In this document: positions 14,721 through 29,642 of the stretch, piece by piece
How positions within the stretch are numbered: the first letter of the stretch is position 1
Layout of the letters: the number at the start of each line of letters is the position of its first letter
Assembly (NCBI GenBank): GCA_018697195.1
Contig: CM031857.1
Span: 96,718,705 to 96,782,704, forward strand
Direction: 5' to 3'
Source of the DNA: Certhia americana
Lineage: Eukaryota; Chordata; Aves; Passeriformes; Certhiidae
DNA length: 64,000 nucleotides
The notes under the pieces: generated by a model
Database searches by the model: none
Told to the model about the DNA's origin: nothing
Seen by the model: the letters and a program-made list of their open reading frames with translations, nothing else
Position numbers and translations under genes: made by a program

Positions 14721-17700
14721 AGGGCCAGTCTAACTCTGCCTTCTGGTCCAGTGCCAGGAGACTGCTTTGAGTTTATATTGACTGATGGAATTGAACTTCG
14801 CTTTTCTGCCTTTGGTAACAGGGCAGCATAAAAATACTACCTTACCTTACAGTTTTCTTGTACTTTTATTTAGCGTTCTATTTCCCTTTTTATTTTTCTT
14901 TATTATTTTCCCTATTAAATTGAAAAACTAACTAACTTCTGGAACAGCTAATAGTGTTGTAGGTTGTGGGTGATGCTACTCTGCAAAAGGAAGTTGACTG
15001 TTAGAGTTTTGGAGTTAAAGTAACTTCTTCCACTATGTTCTTCAGAAAATTGACATGTTGCAAAATGAAGTTGCCTTAAAGGTGCTTTTTAAATGTATCA
15101 TTTACTGTACTGAAAATATCTGTAATGTTAAAATTGACTAAAAAGTGACTTTTCCTAAAAAGTGAGTTTTATTTCACATAGAGTTTGTGCTGATAAATCT
15201 TGTGTATGATTTTTATATCAGCAAATGAGAAACCTTTTTTTAATTTGTCTTTTCTGGTAGAAGGCTAGTTTTCTAAATCAATGGTGGTTTTTAATTGCCC
15301 TGTGCTGCTTACATCTTAAATCCTCTTGACAAGCAGAGCAACTGGTGTGCTCCTTCTGCATATGTATAATTAAGAGGCTGATTATATTGCCTCCTAATCT
15401 AGATTATTATCCTGAAGAAAATATGTTCCTTTTGCAAAAGTAATACTGAAAGGCAGAGGCGCAACATAATACCAGCATGGAGGAAAGCATTACCAATTAA
15501 TAACTCTATCAGGAGAAGTAGTATTGTGTTCCTTATCACAAGACCATTTTTAAGTTGCACAGCTTGTAAAACTCAGCCAATTTTTCTTTGCTTGCACTTG
15601 AGAGACACTGTAAGAATCCTGAAAATGCACATTTGGTTTAGAGTGAAATAGGTTTGAGTCTTAGTTTCCTGTTTGTGGAAAACTTTTGAAATTACACTCT
15701 ATAGGTTTAAGCCATTTCAGTGAGTACATTGTAGCATTATTAATTATACTAATTTAGCAGTTTGTTCAGGGTTTTGTGCTAAGCTCGTGGAAGACTGATC
15801 CTGAGACAGCAAGTTGTAGTTGTGATACCAGATGATGCAGCTGGCTCTGTGGCAGCACTGTGTCTGGTCTTTTATCTTTTAGAAGGTCACTGTAGATAAT
15901 TTATGATGTCCAACAGAGTTTATGCTCCGTGTATTCCTCTGGAGATTTGCTCACAGTGAAGAAATGAATTGGGAAAATTAGTAGTGTTTCATGCCACTCT
16001 AGTGGCTCTGCCAGGTAGCAGAGTGAATACTTTGTACAGAGTTCCTGTTTTAGTCCCACAAAGTTGCTAAACAACATGGCTGTGTATTGGACCCCAAAAG
16101 TGCTTCTTTCACTTTTGTCAATAACAAAACTCTCCCAACTAAAAGGTCTTTTTATTGCACGTTGGGCCTCACTGATAAATAGGAAATATCACAGTTCCAA
16201 TATGAAATGTAGTATAACAGTATTCCAGAATTAGTATATGGGTATTTCTCTGGATCACAGCCTGTAAACTTCATGGAAGAACCGCTGTACCAAAAAAGTT
16301 CTAACATAGGAATGGTAAAACTGAAGAATACAAAGATCATGTACTAAAAAGAAAGTACTTCCAGAAAATTAATTCAAATTTTGAAATAATCTTGAAATAC
16401 AAATAATAATTATAGTAGATAACTGATAAAGGAGGGAAGAGAAAGGGATTTGCATTTGAAATGAGAACTATGAATGCTAGACAGAAACTTGTGGTTTGGA
16501 TAACTGTATGGAAAAGGAAGTGAAATTTTATCTGTAAACTTAAATTGGATGATGCCCAGACAAGGAAAAACATATGACTGATAACAGTTATGGATCTGTT
16601 GTAACTCTAAAATCCTGTATGTAGCCAACCTGTCTCTCCAAATAACTAGTTAATATTTCAAAGTAAGAGAACTCCTTCATGTTCTGTACAGGAGCATAAA
16701 CCAGTGGCTTAGAGAAGGAAGGAAGGAAGAGGTACTGTCTAGCAGATACCCCATGCTTGCTTTAACTGTTGGTGTCCATGCACATGAGAGCTCTTCATGC
16801 AATGTTTTTACTTAAGAGTTACTTCACGCAGCTCAGAAAATATGTGAACACAGCAGGAGTCTCCGCAGCTTTCCTCAAATAATGAAATAGGAATTTTAGG
16901 GTTTTTACTGCAGAGTTATCTAACTTCCTGTACTTCAGTCTTACTCATGCTCCGGAAACTCCCTAATGTAAAAAGCTGTGGTTCTTCCCTCTCTTGAGTA
17001 GTTCAAGAGGTATCAACCTCTGCCCACATCAGTACAGTATCTCAGCTGCTAATATCCTGCTGTGTGCTGTGGACCCAGACCAACTTAAATAGACTATTGT
17101 TAGCCCATCTCTGCCTTGCTGTATCTTGACAAGAACAAATGTATTATTCTCCACAGTTCACTAGAAATTAAGAGTGCTGTTCAGCTTAGTGGGAGGAAGC
17201 TGAGAGTTTTGGGGCTCCCAAAGGGTACATCTGCACCTCTATCAGGCAAGAAAAATCCAACACTAGTGCAGCTTTCCTCCAAATTCCTATCAGCTGCATG
17301 TCTTTCTGGTGTATCTGTGTAGTGCTTTTCAAGTGCTTGTGAAGGTACAGACCCTTGTTTCTGAAACATGAGATGAGCATAAACAGGAGGAACTGTGACA
17401 TGGGAATTCAGGCTTCTCATAGTGCAAAACTGTTCTTGAGGTAAAGAAACAAACAGCAACACAGGAAGTATAGGAGTAGCTGTCTAATAAAAAACAGGGT
17501 GGATTTGTACTGACTGACCTGCTTTAGTAAAAGGCTTGCAATGCATTCTTAAATTGTAATACATTCTTAATTTCAACAGTACTTAATGATGATATTTAAT
17601 AATAATACACTCTTTTAATATTAAAAACAAACAAATCAAAGAAAAAGCACCAAGTCTACTTTTAGGAATACCATTTCTTTTATATGTTAAAAGGAGAGTT

Positions 17701-20700
17701 ACAATTATTAGTAACAATAGCAAGGTTCATCTTCAGGAGCTCAGATTGGACACATAATTCAAAATAATTCATTAACTGGTCTTCAGGTCCATAGCTAGCT
17801 AAATAAAAAACTCCAGAGGTATACAAATTGGTCAACACAGTGTCTGATGTTTTGCTCCTGGAGTGGATATGCAGTTTTATAGTAATTAAGTGCTTGAAAT
17901 AGGTAATCCAGAAACCTCCCTGTTAAGCAAGGAGCTATTTAAAGAAGTATCCCAGTATGAACATCTGTACAGAGAAACAGTCCAAATTCTCCCAGGTTAA
18001 TTCAGAGCACAGAGTCAGTAGAACTCTTCAGTTGCTTTGGTCAGACCTTCTACTTTCTTTTACTATGATAAATAAACTTTTATTAAAGGTTTTTCCTACA
18101 ATCTATAGTGTAAAAATTACTGAATTTGGAGATAATTTAAATAGAGTGCAAACAAAATTTTTCAGTATGCCGCTGTTGTTTTGATACTAAGTAATATGGT
18201 ATGTGATTTAAATTTTTATCATTCAGAAGAACAGATTGTTTCTTTGGTGTTTTCAGTGATTTTTTTTTTTTTTTTTTAACTTTAATGTAGCTAAATCCTG
18301 TAATACTACTGCTTTGTAGTTCAATACAAGCATAAAACAAAATTCAGGGATTTTGTCTAGGGGATACTTCTACCCTTTGAAAAATCAGATCTCTGCTCAG
18401 AACATGCTTTTGGGGAAAGGCAGGTTGTGGTGACAAGCGTGAGAAGAAAAACTAAGTTTTGAGTGGAAGTACTGCTGACAGTGGGCAGGCTCTCTAGAAG
18501 ACCATGTTGCTCTTCTCTGAAGATGGTCATAAGAACATGCCTATGGAAAATTGTTAAGACAATCAAATGGTAGGTTAAAATACTGGTTTGCTCCCACCTC
18601 CTGCATGCTTTGGTGTTAGGCTTTTAAGATGAGTCTTCTCTGAAAGGAAAGCAGCTGTTGCATGGCATTCATTAATAACAGACAGGATCTTGTGGGTCCC
18701 ACAAAATACTCAAATTTCTTAGCCCTGTTACTGACTTCTTTTCAATGCAGACAGTCTTGAAATGGCCCATCAGTTATCAAGATGAGCAAGTACAAAATCT
18801 CCTGTGCAATGTGGTATTTGAACATTCAACCCATTGCCAACACTGACATCCTAAACTGGTGTGCTCAGAGGTGAATTTTTCATGAGTGTGGTTGCATGCT
18901 GCTGGAATACGCAGCTCCCAAGATGCGGTCATGTTTGCTGGCATGGGGAGAAGTGGGAGACAAGAAGCTCTGTATGTGATACTTGTGTTCACATACAGTG
19001 GTCCCACCACTGATGTCAGAAAATACAAGTGTGATTATAAATTTTCTCCTGTGTTGCAAGAATTATCATCGTACAGACATTTTTCTCAAAATTCCACTCA
19101 TGCTTGAGTGAGTGCTGCACAGTGAAGTTGTGAATTGTGCTGCCTGAGCAGAATGTGTCTTTTAAGAAGTGCATCTGCACAGATGACAGATACTTTTGTC
19201 AAACAGAAATACAGATGTTTGTCAAACTGAGTAGCTTTGTCATAATTAAATACACATTTTTTAATTGGGAAAAGCAGCTAATTGTATGAGTAATGTTTTG
19301 ATATCTCTTTGTTTTTTACATCTTTGAAGTAATATGCCTGCTCCTAGAGCTAAATCAGGCCAGTAACATGTAGTACAATTCAGCTTTTGAAAAAAGGCCT
19401 GCAAAGTAAAGCAAATATGGAAAATGTCCATTTAGAATAGTAAGCATACTCTAACTTCCAAATATAAGAATTCTTGAGTACTACATTATAATTTACTGTT
19501 CAGTCCATGCAGCTTTTTGAAGCTTCCATTTGTGTAAATTTGCAGTCCATGGTAATTTTAGTGCATTAGTTGATAATTCACAGCATGATCCTATAATTTC
19601 TTAAGAAAAAACAACTTTTGTCATTGACCCAGTATAATTATCTTAATTTTTGTTAGCTTTTTTTTTTTTTTCTAATTTTGTTGTTGGCTTTGCTTGGTTG
19701 GTTTTGATTTTTTGTTAGATCTGAAATATATGGTAACAGTACTGATGGTTGGGGGAAAAAGGGCAGGGATGCCATAATCTGATTGATGCCTGGGGTGTAA
19801 ATTGCTGCAGATTCGTTCTTCTCCACAGAACTGAATTTCACTTTTTTCAGATTCCCAACTCATAATAGGCTTAAGATATTGGTGCTTAACCTTAACTACA
19901 TGAATGTTTAGTGCCCTGCTCAGCCAAGCATGTGCCTTGGGAAGGCAGATGAGTAGTATTCTATCTTATCAACAAACTGCATAAAACACTGCTGTTTTTT
20001 TATTGACATGCTCTTTTTATTACTGGAGCATCATGAGAGATTTACGTTGATGGTATTAGCAGTCTGTCTTCAGAAAAGCAGCCCCTGCCTGACTGTACCA
20101 GGCAGCTCAGATACTGCAAGCTGACAAAAGTGGACCTCAGCAAGTGGACACTGCCATGCAGTCCTTTGCAACTTGCTTTGTGAACTGTTTTTGGTAATTC
20201 TAGGAGAAATTACATTGCAATTCCTGCCCTAGAAAAGTATATTCAATGCTATATTTAGTGATTGCTTCTTCCTCTTTCCATGTTTGACTTCTGGGTCAAA
20301 GTGGAGTGAGGGAAGCTCTTTTGCTTTACTGAGACAGTAATAAACAAGAACAGAATACAAACTGAGGGCAAGGTTACCAAGACCTTTTTTGTTTCTATAA
20401 TAGCATGTCTTTTTTCTTCTTGAGGGTCATCCCACTTGCTTCCGAGTTTTCATTGCTCTAAGACTGAAGAATTGAAATGGTGTGCAGAGTGCATGACAGA
20501 AACATGGCTTTCATACAGTGGGAGCAGATATCTGCATCGGTTAATTTTGAAGTACTACATACTTAAAGGAAACAGGAAACATTATATTAAATATAATTTT
20601 ATAAATTATATAAAAGTAAATCAAGACAACTGTAGGTTTTGTTGACTATTTTAGCACAGGGGTGGAGGAGGAAGGGGTAAATGTGTTTTCTTGTCTGAAT

Positions 20701-22212
20701 TTGGCTTTAAATATTTGAATAGTTGAGGAAGATGGTGGCAAAGGACATCTTCAGTCTGTAATTTGGATACTCTGTGAATGTGCATATCAATTCTGAACCG
20801 AGATCAAAAGTTAATGTAAAGAACAAATTCTGTTTTTAAAGTTTAAAGCCCTCAAATTTTAGGAGGAGCCTGACCCTTCTTTTGAAGTCTTTTGTTTGTT
20901 TTCTTTGCAGAGGAGTGGGTGAGGGAATCAAAAAGACATGCTTTAAAATTCAGCACCTTACTGAGCCTCTTTTTTCTTTAAAGTTGAATAATTTTGCAAA
21001 ACACAGAAATCTTGCTGAAGAAATTGCTATCAGTTTATGAGAGCAGGTCATTCTCATTGTTTGGTAGATTTTTGTTTGGATGTGTAATGTTATATTCCAT
21101 TCACACCACTACATAGTGGGTCCTTAAATACTTCTGCAGTAACAAATAACTTTTACTTTTGGGATAAAATCACATTTTCAGGAATGTGATTACAAGAATT
21201 ATTGGGAAATGTTATACTTTGTCTCAGAAGTGATCATTTTTGCTATGACAAAAATGGAGGATCCCAAACAGCAGCTGTGATTAAAACCAAATAATGGTAT
21301 GAGTTAGTCAAGATAAGCATTCTGTTAAAAATGGGCTGTTCAAGAGAAAGTGTTTAAAATGGAAACCTAACACTCTGTAAAATTCCTGTGGGTTTTGGCA
21401 GACCCATCACAGTGCTTTTTGAAACTAACAGGCAGTGAAGCAGTTTTTTGTCTGTTGCTGGGTCTTAATCAGTGCTACCTGTGTCTAAAAGTGTAGCTTT
21501 TTCTTCTTTTTTTTTCTTGAAACCACAGCAATCTGTAGACATAGGCGTAGATGCAACTTAAATTTTGGTAAAAGGTCATATTTAGATAGACTGATAGACT
21601 AAATGAAATTGTTTAAATTTAAAGTGAGGTAATTTAAGGTAAGTATACTGTTGCCATCCACTAGGTCTTTCAATGCTGGTCTCTCAGACCAGTTGAAGTC
21701 CTTCACAAACAAACTGCAGGTTGATGAAACTGGTCTTTTCCTATTTTAATTAATGCACAGTCCTATCTACACAATCACACAGACACATTCAGGGGTTTTA
21801 AAACTTGATTTGTAAGTAACTCTCACCCTTCCCCTAATTATGCAGTGGTTTTGTAGGCTGTTGGATTGCATTTGATCTGTTTTTGTCAAGGGTGCATTGG
21901 CAAACGATGGCGTTATTTTCCTGGGATGGAAAGGAAGGCAGGAAGATAAACCAGCATTGTTGAAAGTGTATGATAGTTACAAAGTAAAAAACTTTGAACC
22001 TTCTGATCAGAAAGATTACTTTGTCAGGTCATGTTTTTCCTCTTGGAAGAATGTTCCTGTTATCAGTTTGAATAGAAAAAATACAAGTTATTTCTAGGCA
22101 TAACCTCTTTATAAACCATTCTTATCATTATTCATAATAGCTGAAAGTACAAAAACGTGGACGTATAAAAGTGCTTAATGTTAACTGCACAGATTGCATA
22201 CTTAAACAGCCG

Positions 22213-22239
22213 ATATATATATATATATATATATATATA
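22213..22239. repeat. (AT)n microsatellite
   Basis: An uninterrupted alternation of A and T, 27 bases long, is bounded by CG on the left and GTCACC on the right. It is likely length-variable. Confidence 0.95.
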
Positions 22240-24930
22240 GTCACCCATAAGTAAACTTGGACAAGTAAATATGGATAATCCAACACTATCGAACTTCTCT
22301 GCTAGGAGGTTTGTTAGAATAAGTAAACTGCATATAGAGAAAGCAGTTCTCTTTTGGCCAGCTGGCTATTTCTTTTCATAGCACAATTATTCACTCCCTT
22401 CTTATATAGATTTTTTCGTTATTTGGAAAGGGGAAAAAAAAAGATAGCAAAATGTGTTTAAAAACAGCGTAAGGTGTCTGACTACAGATGGGTACCTCTG
22501 GGCTGGATGTTCCATTAGTTTCTGTAAAATGCAAAACCAAACTCACTCCGCTAAAAGTAAATGGGAGTTATTTCTCAGTAATTTTTGAATAAGTTATGTA
22601 TAGATTGAATGAATGAATGCTGTACCAAACAGCAGTAGGAAGGTGTTTAGATGTTGGTGATGTGCTAGGAAAAAAAAAATAAAAAATTTATAAGCGCTTT
22701 TTTTTTTTTTTTTTTTAATTAAAATTTAAACTTTGCAAGTGTTGCTTTGGTGTGAGGGAGGGATGGCACTGGCGTTGTTTAGTTTCAGGAGTGACACTAC
22801 AAACAGGCTTTTGACATCACCCCTGCTTCCAGAATCTTCACTCACTTCAATCTTTTGCACTCTTGTCTTGGCCTTACTCTTACTCCAGGTAAGCTGGGTC
22901 TGTTTTGGCTTTGCTGTGGCCTGAGTGCCGGTTCAGGGTTGTAGGGACTGTAAGAGCTGGGAAGCTTCCCTGAGGGTCTTGTGGTGCCCTAGAGGAGCTC
23001 TTGCATATAAAGATTTCCAGAGACTACAGTTAGTGCTTAGTTGCTTTGTAGATATGGAATATATGCAGGCATGCTGTCCTGGCATATGTGCAAATATTAT
23101 TTAGAAGCTGTAAAATGTAACTAGTAAAGCTTAGGTGCTAATGGCAAAGAAACAGCTAAGTTATTGATGCTCAGCAGCCCCACTTCTTTATTTTTTAATG
23201 TATTAGCTCTGTGCTTTCCAAGCATCAAGGATTTCTGGGAGTTTGTGGATTGCTGGGGTTTTTTTCACTATTAATAACTTATTTCTAGTAGAATTGTTCA
23301 GCAGTGATGAAAAGTTTCCAACTTCTGTTGCTGAAACAATGGAATCACTTTGAAAAAAAAGTTTACAAATCAACGGCTGTTGTTCAGTTTTTTGAAGCCT
23401 ACAAATCTATGTGAAGTTGGTCTTCCTGATACTTTTCACCTGGAAATTGTTATCATTAGTTTCTTGGGAGAAAGTTTCATTAAATTTTTGACTTCAGGTA
23501 CTTTAATTGGTCTTCAGTCCATAACAGCCCTGTGATTTAAAGAAACAGATATAATAACAGTGACCTCTTTAGAAATAGTAACTGATGATTTATGATTGTA
23601 TTTTCTCACAGGTTTATGATAGGTATTATTTTGAATGTAGGCTGAACTAAAATATTGATCAGTTTATGTATGAACTGTTAAAGAGGGAAGTGGTGGATGT
23701 ATTACTATATTTCATAAACATTTCTGGTATGAGGAACTCTGAAGTTAGGTTTCAGCCTGGAGTCAGTTTTTACAGCTGTAATAAATCCCCCACAAAAATG
23801 GCCTGTTCTAGTGGAAGTGACAGCAGCCCTTTGTCAAAACAGTGGCATGGACACCATTATGAAAACTGAATAAATACTTAAAGAACTGTACCAACTTTTC
23901 AAAATATTATGCTTTTTTAAAAGCAAAAAACAACAAAGAAAGAAAAAGATTAATGGGTAAATATGCAAATATTTAAATAACTAAATAACAAGCAATTAGA
24001 AAAGGCTGTGGTAGACTGTGTCCTGTTACTGAACTCTACCCTTTAAAAAAATGTTTCCATTTTGATTTTTAAGAATCACTTGTTGACAGAAGGGAGGGCT
24101 TCTGCCAGCTCAAGATCTGTGTAGCACAATGGGGGACACTTTGAAAGAGCAGCTGGCTGAGGGGGATTTCTCTGCCTGTTGAGTGATTTTGTGACAGTGA
24201 CCATGAACTGTTTCCGTCGGGTCTAGGAAAGAAAGAAATTGCTGTTAGGGAAATTGCCCTGGACTAAGCATTCCTAAAATTTAATGTTGTTTGCTGTAAT
24301 GTTTAAAAATAATCTCAGGAAGAGCACATATGGACAATGGCTGTGGAGTGTAAATTTATGATTGATACCAGGCAAAGGAAAGTTCTGGCTTCTGTGCTGA
24401 GTTAAGAGTGTCACTAAATGCAGCAGACACCCACCTGCCTGATCAAATTACCGCAATTTCCAAGTTAACAATATTGGATAGTTTGCAACTTGGTAGCCCA
24501 TCATTAAGGATTTTTTTAATATGGTGGTGTTTAAAGTTCATGTTGAGTAGTTAATGCTGATTATTTAACCTGCAGTCTGTGGGAAGGGGTGATTCAGGGT
24601 TACAGGTACCCTCCATTAATGTGAAGGTCTGTGTGGAATTCCTTGTTTTGTTGCAACTATGCTGCATTGTTCTGGGCCTTGTTTCCATATATGCTTCTGA
24701 GCTCATCTGTAAAATGGAGCTGGAGTTTCTTCCCTGCCGTGTGTCCTTCCAACAGTCTCTTTCAAAGTCCTTGTAGAGTGGGAAAGATGTATAGGAATGT
24801 AAAGTCAACTGCATTTGTCTTCTTCAGCTTCTAGTGTATGCATGCCTGTGTGTGATGCCTTCCATACAGACACACCCCCGCTGGTTTTGGACCAGTTAGG
24901 TCCCGTTGAAGTTTACACCCCTCTTTTACC

Positions 24931-24976
24931 TTGCCTCAGTTTGAGCCATGATTATCTTGCCTCAGCTTGAGCCATG
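24931..24976. repeat. 26-bp tandem duplication
   Basis: The 20-mer 'ttgcctcagtttgagccatg' at 24931-24950 recurs with one T-to-C change at 24957-24976, a period of 26 bases. Two units are visible. Confidence 0.85.
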
Positions 24977-27482
24977 CGTGTTGCTGGTGAATGCAGCCTT
25001 TCCCAGTCAAGAATGCATTTGCAGAATGTATAGCTGAAGTTAGGTCAGATCTGCTATTTTTCTGTTCGTTCCTTAAAGTTACACAAATGCCAGGTTTGAA
25101 CTGTAGCGGTTTTTCTCCTTTGTTTAACTCTATGCAAATCAAAATAATCGACACTTTCCACATTTTATTTGTTCTGGAGATCTTCAATGATTGTTAGGTT
25201 TGTGGAAAAACTGTATTAGATACTCATAATAAAAACAACCATGGAAACATTTCTTGGCTGTACAAGAAATGAATTATGATGAAATAGTTTATCACAGCTG
25301 ATAGCAGAACGCTGATAAGTGGTGCTGTTTTTTCCTGTGTTTGTCTGTGGATTTGGGTTTCCATCCCGTCTCCCACCCGGTCCAAAGAGAGCACGGACAA
25401 GAAACTGTTTGCTTTGTAAACAAAACTAGATCTCTCATATGACACAACATTTCCCCAACCTGTCTCCTGCTTGTTTATACAGGTGCCTATAGAGGAATGT
25501 GGGTATTTTAAGTAAAGCATCAGACCTGATAAACACAGAAGTGAAGGGGTCACATGCTAGAATGGGTGCTCCCCATCAACTGCAGCAATTCAAAGCTGGA
25601 AAGATAGGCAATTATTTTCCACTTTTTGTTTATTACCAACAGGGGGAATACAGAATTGTAAGTGTCCTTTGAGTTTGTGTGTCTAGCTCTTAGACATTTT
25701 CTCCATGTTTCAAGGCTCTATCTTCTTTTTACAAGAAGAATTTCACATACGAGATTTATATGTGTGTTGTTTTGTTTGGGGTTTTTTTTAAATCCTCATA
25801 TCTACATTTTGAATCAGTGTTTCTTCCTGTTTTGTGGATGTTATATAAGCAAAAATAAATTTGCAAAGATGTGACACTTAGCGTAGATACTGTTATGATG
25901 GCGAAGTCTGTACTCACAATCCTCCCTGATGCACAGATCCCAAAGTTTGCTTTTGCTCTTGGCTGTAGGGAGGTCATCAGGGACAGTAGGGTGAGAGATG
26001 GGGACTGTCTAAGCAGATGCTTTTGGTCAACAAACACCCTTTTCATCTCCTTTTAAAAATACTTTCTTTGGTAGCATACCAACATCACTGCTAAGGATAG
26101 GAAGTCAACATGTTTACACTTTTAATTTAGCATAGTATGAGGGTATGATTTTTTTAGTACAATAACAAAAGCATGGTTTGAGGGCATTTCTAGAACCCTT
26201 GCTGATTCAAGATAAGCTGTCTAACTATATATGTTTGTTGAAGGCTTATGCCTGTTATTTGTAAGAAAATAAGGTGTTGATTTGTTTTTATTCTGTCTTT
26301 TGTTTCCTGCTATTGCTATGAAAATGCTAAGATATGTGATGGAAGTTCAGTTCCTGCTGGGTTACATCCAGTTATATCTGCCAGCTGACAGTGATGGAGA
26401 CAGATCTCTTCTTCCTGACTGTTCTTGAAAGACTTCATCTTAAAACCTCCCTCTGCATTTTCAAGGCTTTATTTTCAGCTATTGATTTAGTTTTTTCTGG
26501 ACACCTGAAATCCTAAAAGAAATTGATGCTATGTAGATAAGGAATACAGGCTTCTGTCTTAAAAGTTGGGCTTAAATCCTGAACACAGCATAGCACAGCT
26601 TACTCTGAAGATGGTGAGTGAAATACATTTGTGGTTGTGACAAATAATGACTGCTTTGTCATTAACGTCATTTAATGAGTGTATTTGCTTATTCTAAAAT
26701 ATTTATGTATTTTGATTGATATTTGCCCTTGTAGTTAAGACCTGATAAGATGGAAAGTTACTCAATGGGTAAATAAATAAAGACAGGAAGTGTTAAAAGT
26801 AATAAAACAGTGGAAAACCTGAACCTGAAGTAGAAGCTGGAACATCATTGTCCAGTTTTGCACAAAGGCAGGTTAATATAGCAGTATATTTGAAGAGGTC
26901 TTTTCCTCGTGGATGTTTTTGGCTGTGTTTCTTTTTATGTGTGCAAAGCCTAATGTTTTTAATTGTTATGATTAAAGGAAGGACTTCTAGTGTAACAGAA
27001 GAAATTGTATTTTTCCTGTCTGACTTTCCCATTTCCACTTAAAAGTGTATTGTCAAGCAGAATCATATCTGTACAGTCGTATGGGGATCTGAGTATGAAA
27101 GGTTTATGTTTAAATTTATTCAGCTTGAAAAAACTTCTACTGTGAATGGATGTGTAGCTTTTATTCTCACTACCTGTAGGTGATCTGAAAACAAAATCTT
27201 AGGCATTTGAAGTTTTCATGAGGATGGCTTCAGCTTTGTGTTTAGGTTTCAATTTTTTAAATACTTTTTGAAGGGTTTTTGATTAATGCTTTTTTAAGAG
27301 TCTCTTTGGAAAGCTTGCTTTGTGTGGAATGTGTAGTTTCCCTGATGAAATTAAAACTCAGAGGGGGTAACTGAATACTCCCTGCTGTCAGTGCATTGCC
27401 AGCCTGAAGAAAAAACAAACATGCTTACTGAGAACAATGAACATTCCTTCAAACCCTAGGAGACAGATTTTTGCCCCCCACC

Positions 27483-27506
27483 TTTTTTTTTTTTTTTTTT
27501 TTTTTT
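27483..27506. repeat. T24 homopolymer
   Basis: This is the longest single-base run in the window. It follows a C-rich stretch and precedes 'aacagac'. It could be mistaken for a pyrimidine tract with acceptor (AACAG at 27507-27511), but no coding similarity follows. Confidence 0.9.
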
Positions 27507-28812
27507 AACAGACAAAAAAATCCTGTCAAAGTGTTTTGGGGCCCCGGGGCATCTCAGCCTTGTCATTATCTTTGGGTGCCTTGCTTGGGGCATAAGGGCT
27601 GCAAATGGTTTGACATCTACATATGGAATTTAAAGTGTCCTCCAAGATACTTTCCCTCTCTGCCCCTGCCATGTGTGTCCTGTCCCAACACCCAGCCCCC
27701 CACCTTGACCTTCTTCCAGCAATTCTAGTGAGTCAGCTCTGACTTTCCTAAATGTTTTTTTATGCCACTTTTCTAACCTGCTTGGGCTTCAGATACATGT
27801 CCCAAGGCTTCCTGTTCTCTTGTTCTGCTCAGCCTGATTTCAGTGTCCCTTATACAGCAGATGCTCTACACTTGACCTCTCTGAAATGAAATCTTTACTT
27901 ACATCTAAGCAATTTCCATTGCTACTCCCTTATTTCCAACCTAAATGAAGATTTGCAGTGATAATTTTGGTATTCCGGTAAATGCTTGATGCTCAGAGGA
28001 TATGTGAGCAGATCAGAGGACAGGTCATAACTTGAAAACCAGATGTATAGGGATGTAGAAACTTGCTCTGTCTTTAATTATCTGGGTTGGTTTTTTTTGG
28101 TTTTTTTAAAGATAAGTTCTGTAAATAAAGTTTCTTGATTACTATTAATAATGAGTGTTTTAGAATGGGATATAAGACTAAGAATTTTTCATAGTATTCT
28201 TTTTGGCTTAGGTTTATAAGCCTAAAGATTTTTAAGCACATGTATCATGAACTTACATAAAGAGAGCTTTTATGTGCCTGCAATGAGATTGAGTGCTCTA
28301 GGAGATCATCCTAAAGTACTTTCATCAAGAGATATTGCTTTTTTTTAATTAGGTTATTTAATTTATATTTTTGTTGCTGGACTTTTTCTAAAACCTGTAC
28401 TGTAAGCTTTGGAATTCATGAAGTTACTTTCCTCTGTATTTCTCTCACTGCTGATTGACTTTGTTGCCTCAGAGGATGGCAATTCTTTATGAAGCTGTCT
28501 GCAATTGGGGTGATTACAAGGAATTGCTCTTTGTAAATTTGCTGGCATTTAATAATGTGGGACTCAAAGATACTGTAGTCAGTTTAAAATAGAATGAAGA
28601 CATAAATGAAAGTCTTTGAAGATAAAGTGACAGATGTATGGGAAGATGTGGGATATGGATTATGAGCAAGTGAGAGAGTGATAAAATTAAATACATAGAT
28701 TACAAAGCCAAGTAACTCAGAACCAGAGACTGTGTTGACAGCAAAGGAAATAGGAAGAAAGTAGAAAGCCAAGGGATTGAATTGCAAAGTGTTCAATACC
28801 TTCAGCTATACT

Positions 28813-29130
28813 TAGAATTACAGACTTGTTTAGTTTGGAAAAGAGCTTTAGGATCATAGAATCTATCTGTTAACCCAGTTCTGCCCAGTCCGTGATTAAA
28901 CCAGGTGCCTAAGTGCCCCATCTTTTAAAGAGTTGGTTCCTGCACAGCCAGTGAAGGATAAAGATTTTTCTTTAGCCCTCCATTGCTTGCTTATGTATTC
29001 ATGAAAATATTTTTTATTGTCTTTTACAGCAGTAAGATTAAGTTCTAGCTGGGTTTTGGGCCTTCTAATTTTCTCTTTGCATAACCTCAGAACATCCTTT
29101 AATCAGTTTGAAATCAGTTCAGACTGTTGG
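28813..29130 (-). mobile_element. Degenerate CR1 LINE fragments
   Basis: The stretch 28835-28935 reads as the complement of a CR1 3' end: an 'aggatcatagaat' start, then 'ttaacccagttctgccc' and 'aaaccaggtgcctaagtgcc' followed by 'catcttttaaagag'. This order is characteristic of the avian CR1 3' UTR seen from the opposite strand. A second part near 29040-29125 ('gggccttctaattttctctttgc') resembles material found further 5' in such copies. It is old and diverged; limits are approximate and the second part is less certain. Confidence 0.55.
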
Positions 29131-29642
29131 TACTTGTTACTGTCTGATCAAGCTTTTGAGATTTGTTTTAAATTTTGAAAATGGGTTTCAACGTGAGTTT
29201 TTTTAGCTTAGTTGGGGTGGGAATTGTGAAAGCCTGAATCTTTAATTTATCTTGTGAACAGTTGCATAAAAATTTACTGCATTCAAGAGATGCCTGTGGC
29301 AGCAAAATAATCTTCCAGTGAATTTCCCTTAGTATCACAGTGTTTTTAGGCCAGAGCTGTTAATTAGTTGTATGGATGGTAAATTTTCAGGTATTTTCCT
29401 AAATGTTATGTTCCTAATGAAAATACCTTTGTTTTCTAGACCAGCCTGTTAAGCAGTATTTTGGGATTTCATTGCATGCCAGATCTTTGAAGTTGACTCT
29501 GTGTTAAAGTTACTGACAAAATGGTTAATATTATTGGCTGCCTTCTCTAGAGAACCAGATTTTTAGATGCCTGCACAAGGCTCTATTTGCAAGTATGATT
29601 TTATGTTCAGTATTGAACAGAGGTCAAGATGACAGATGCTTT

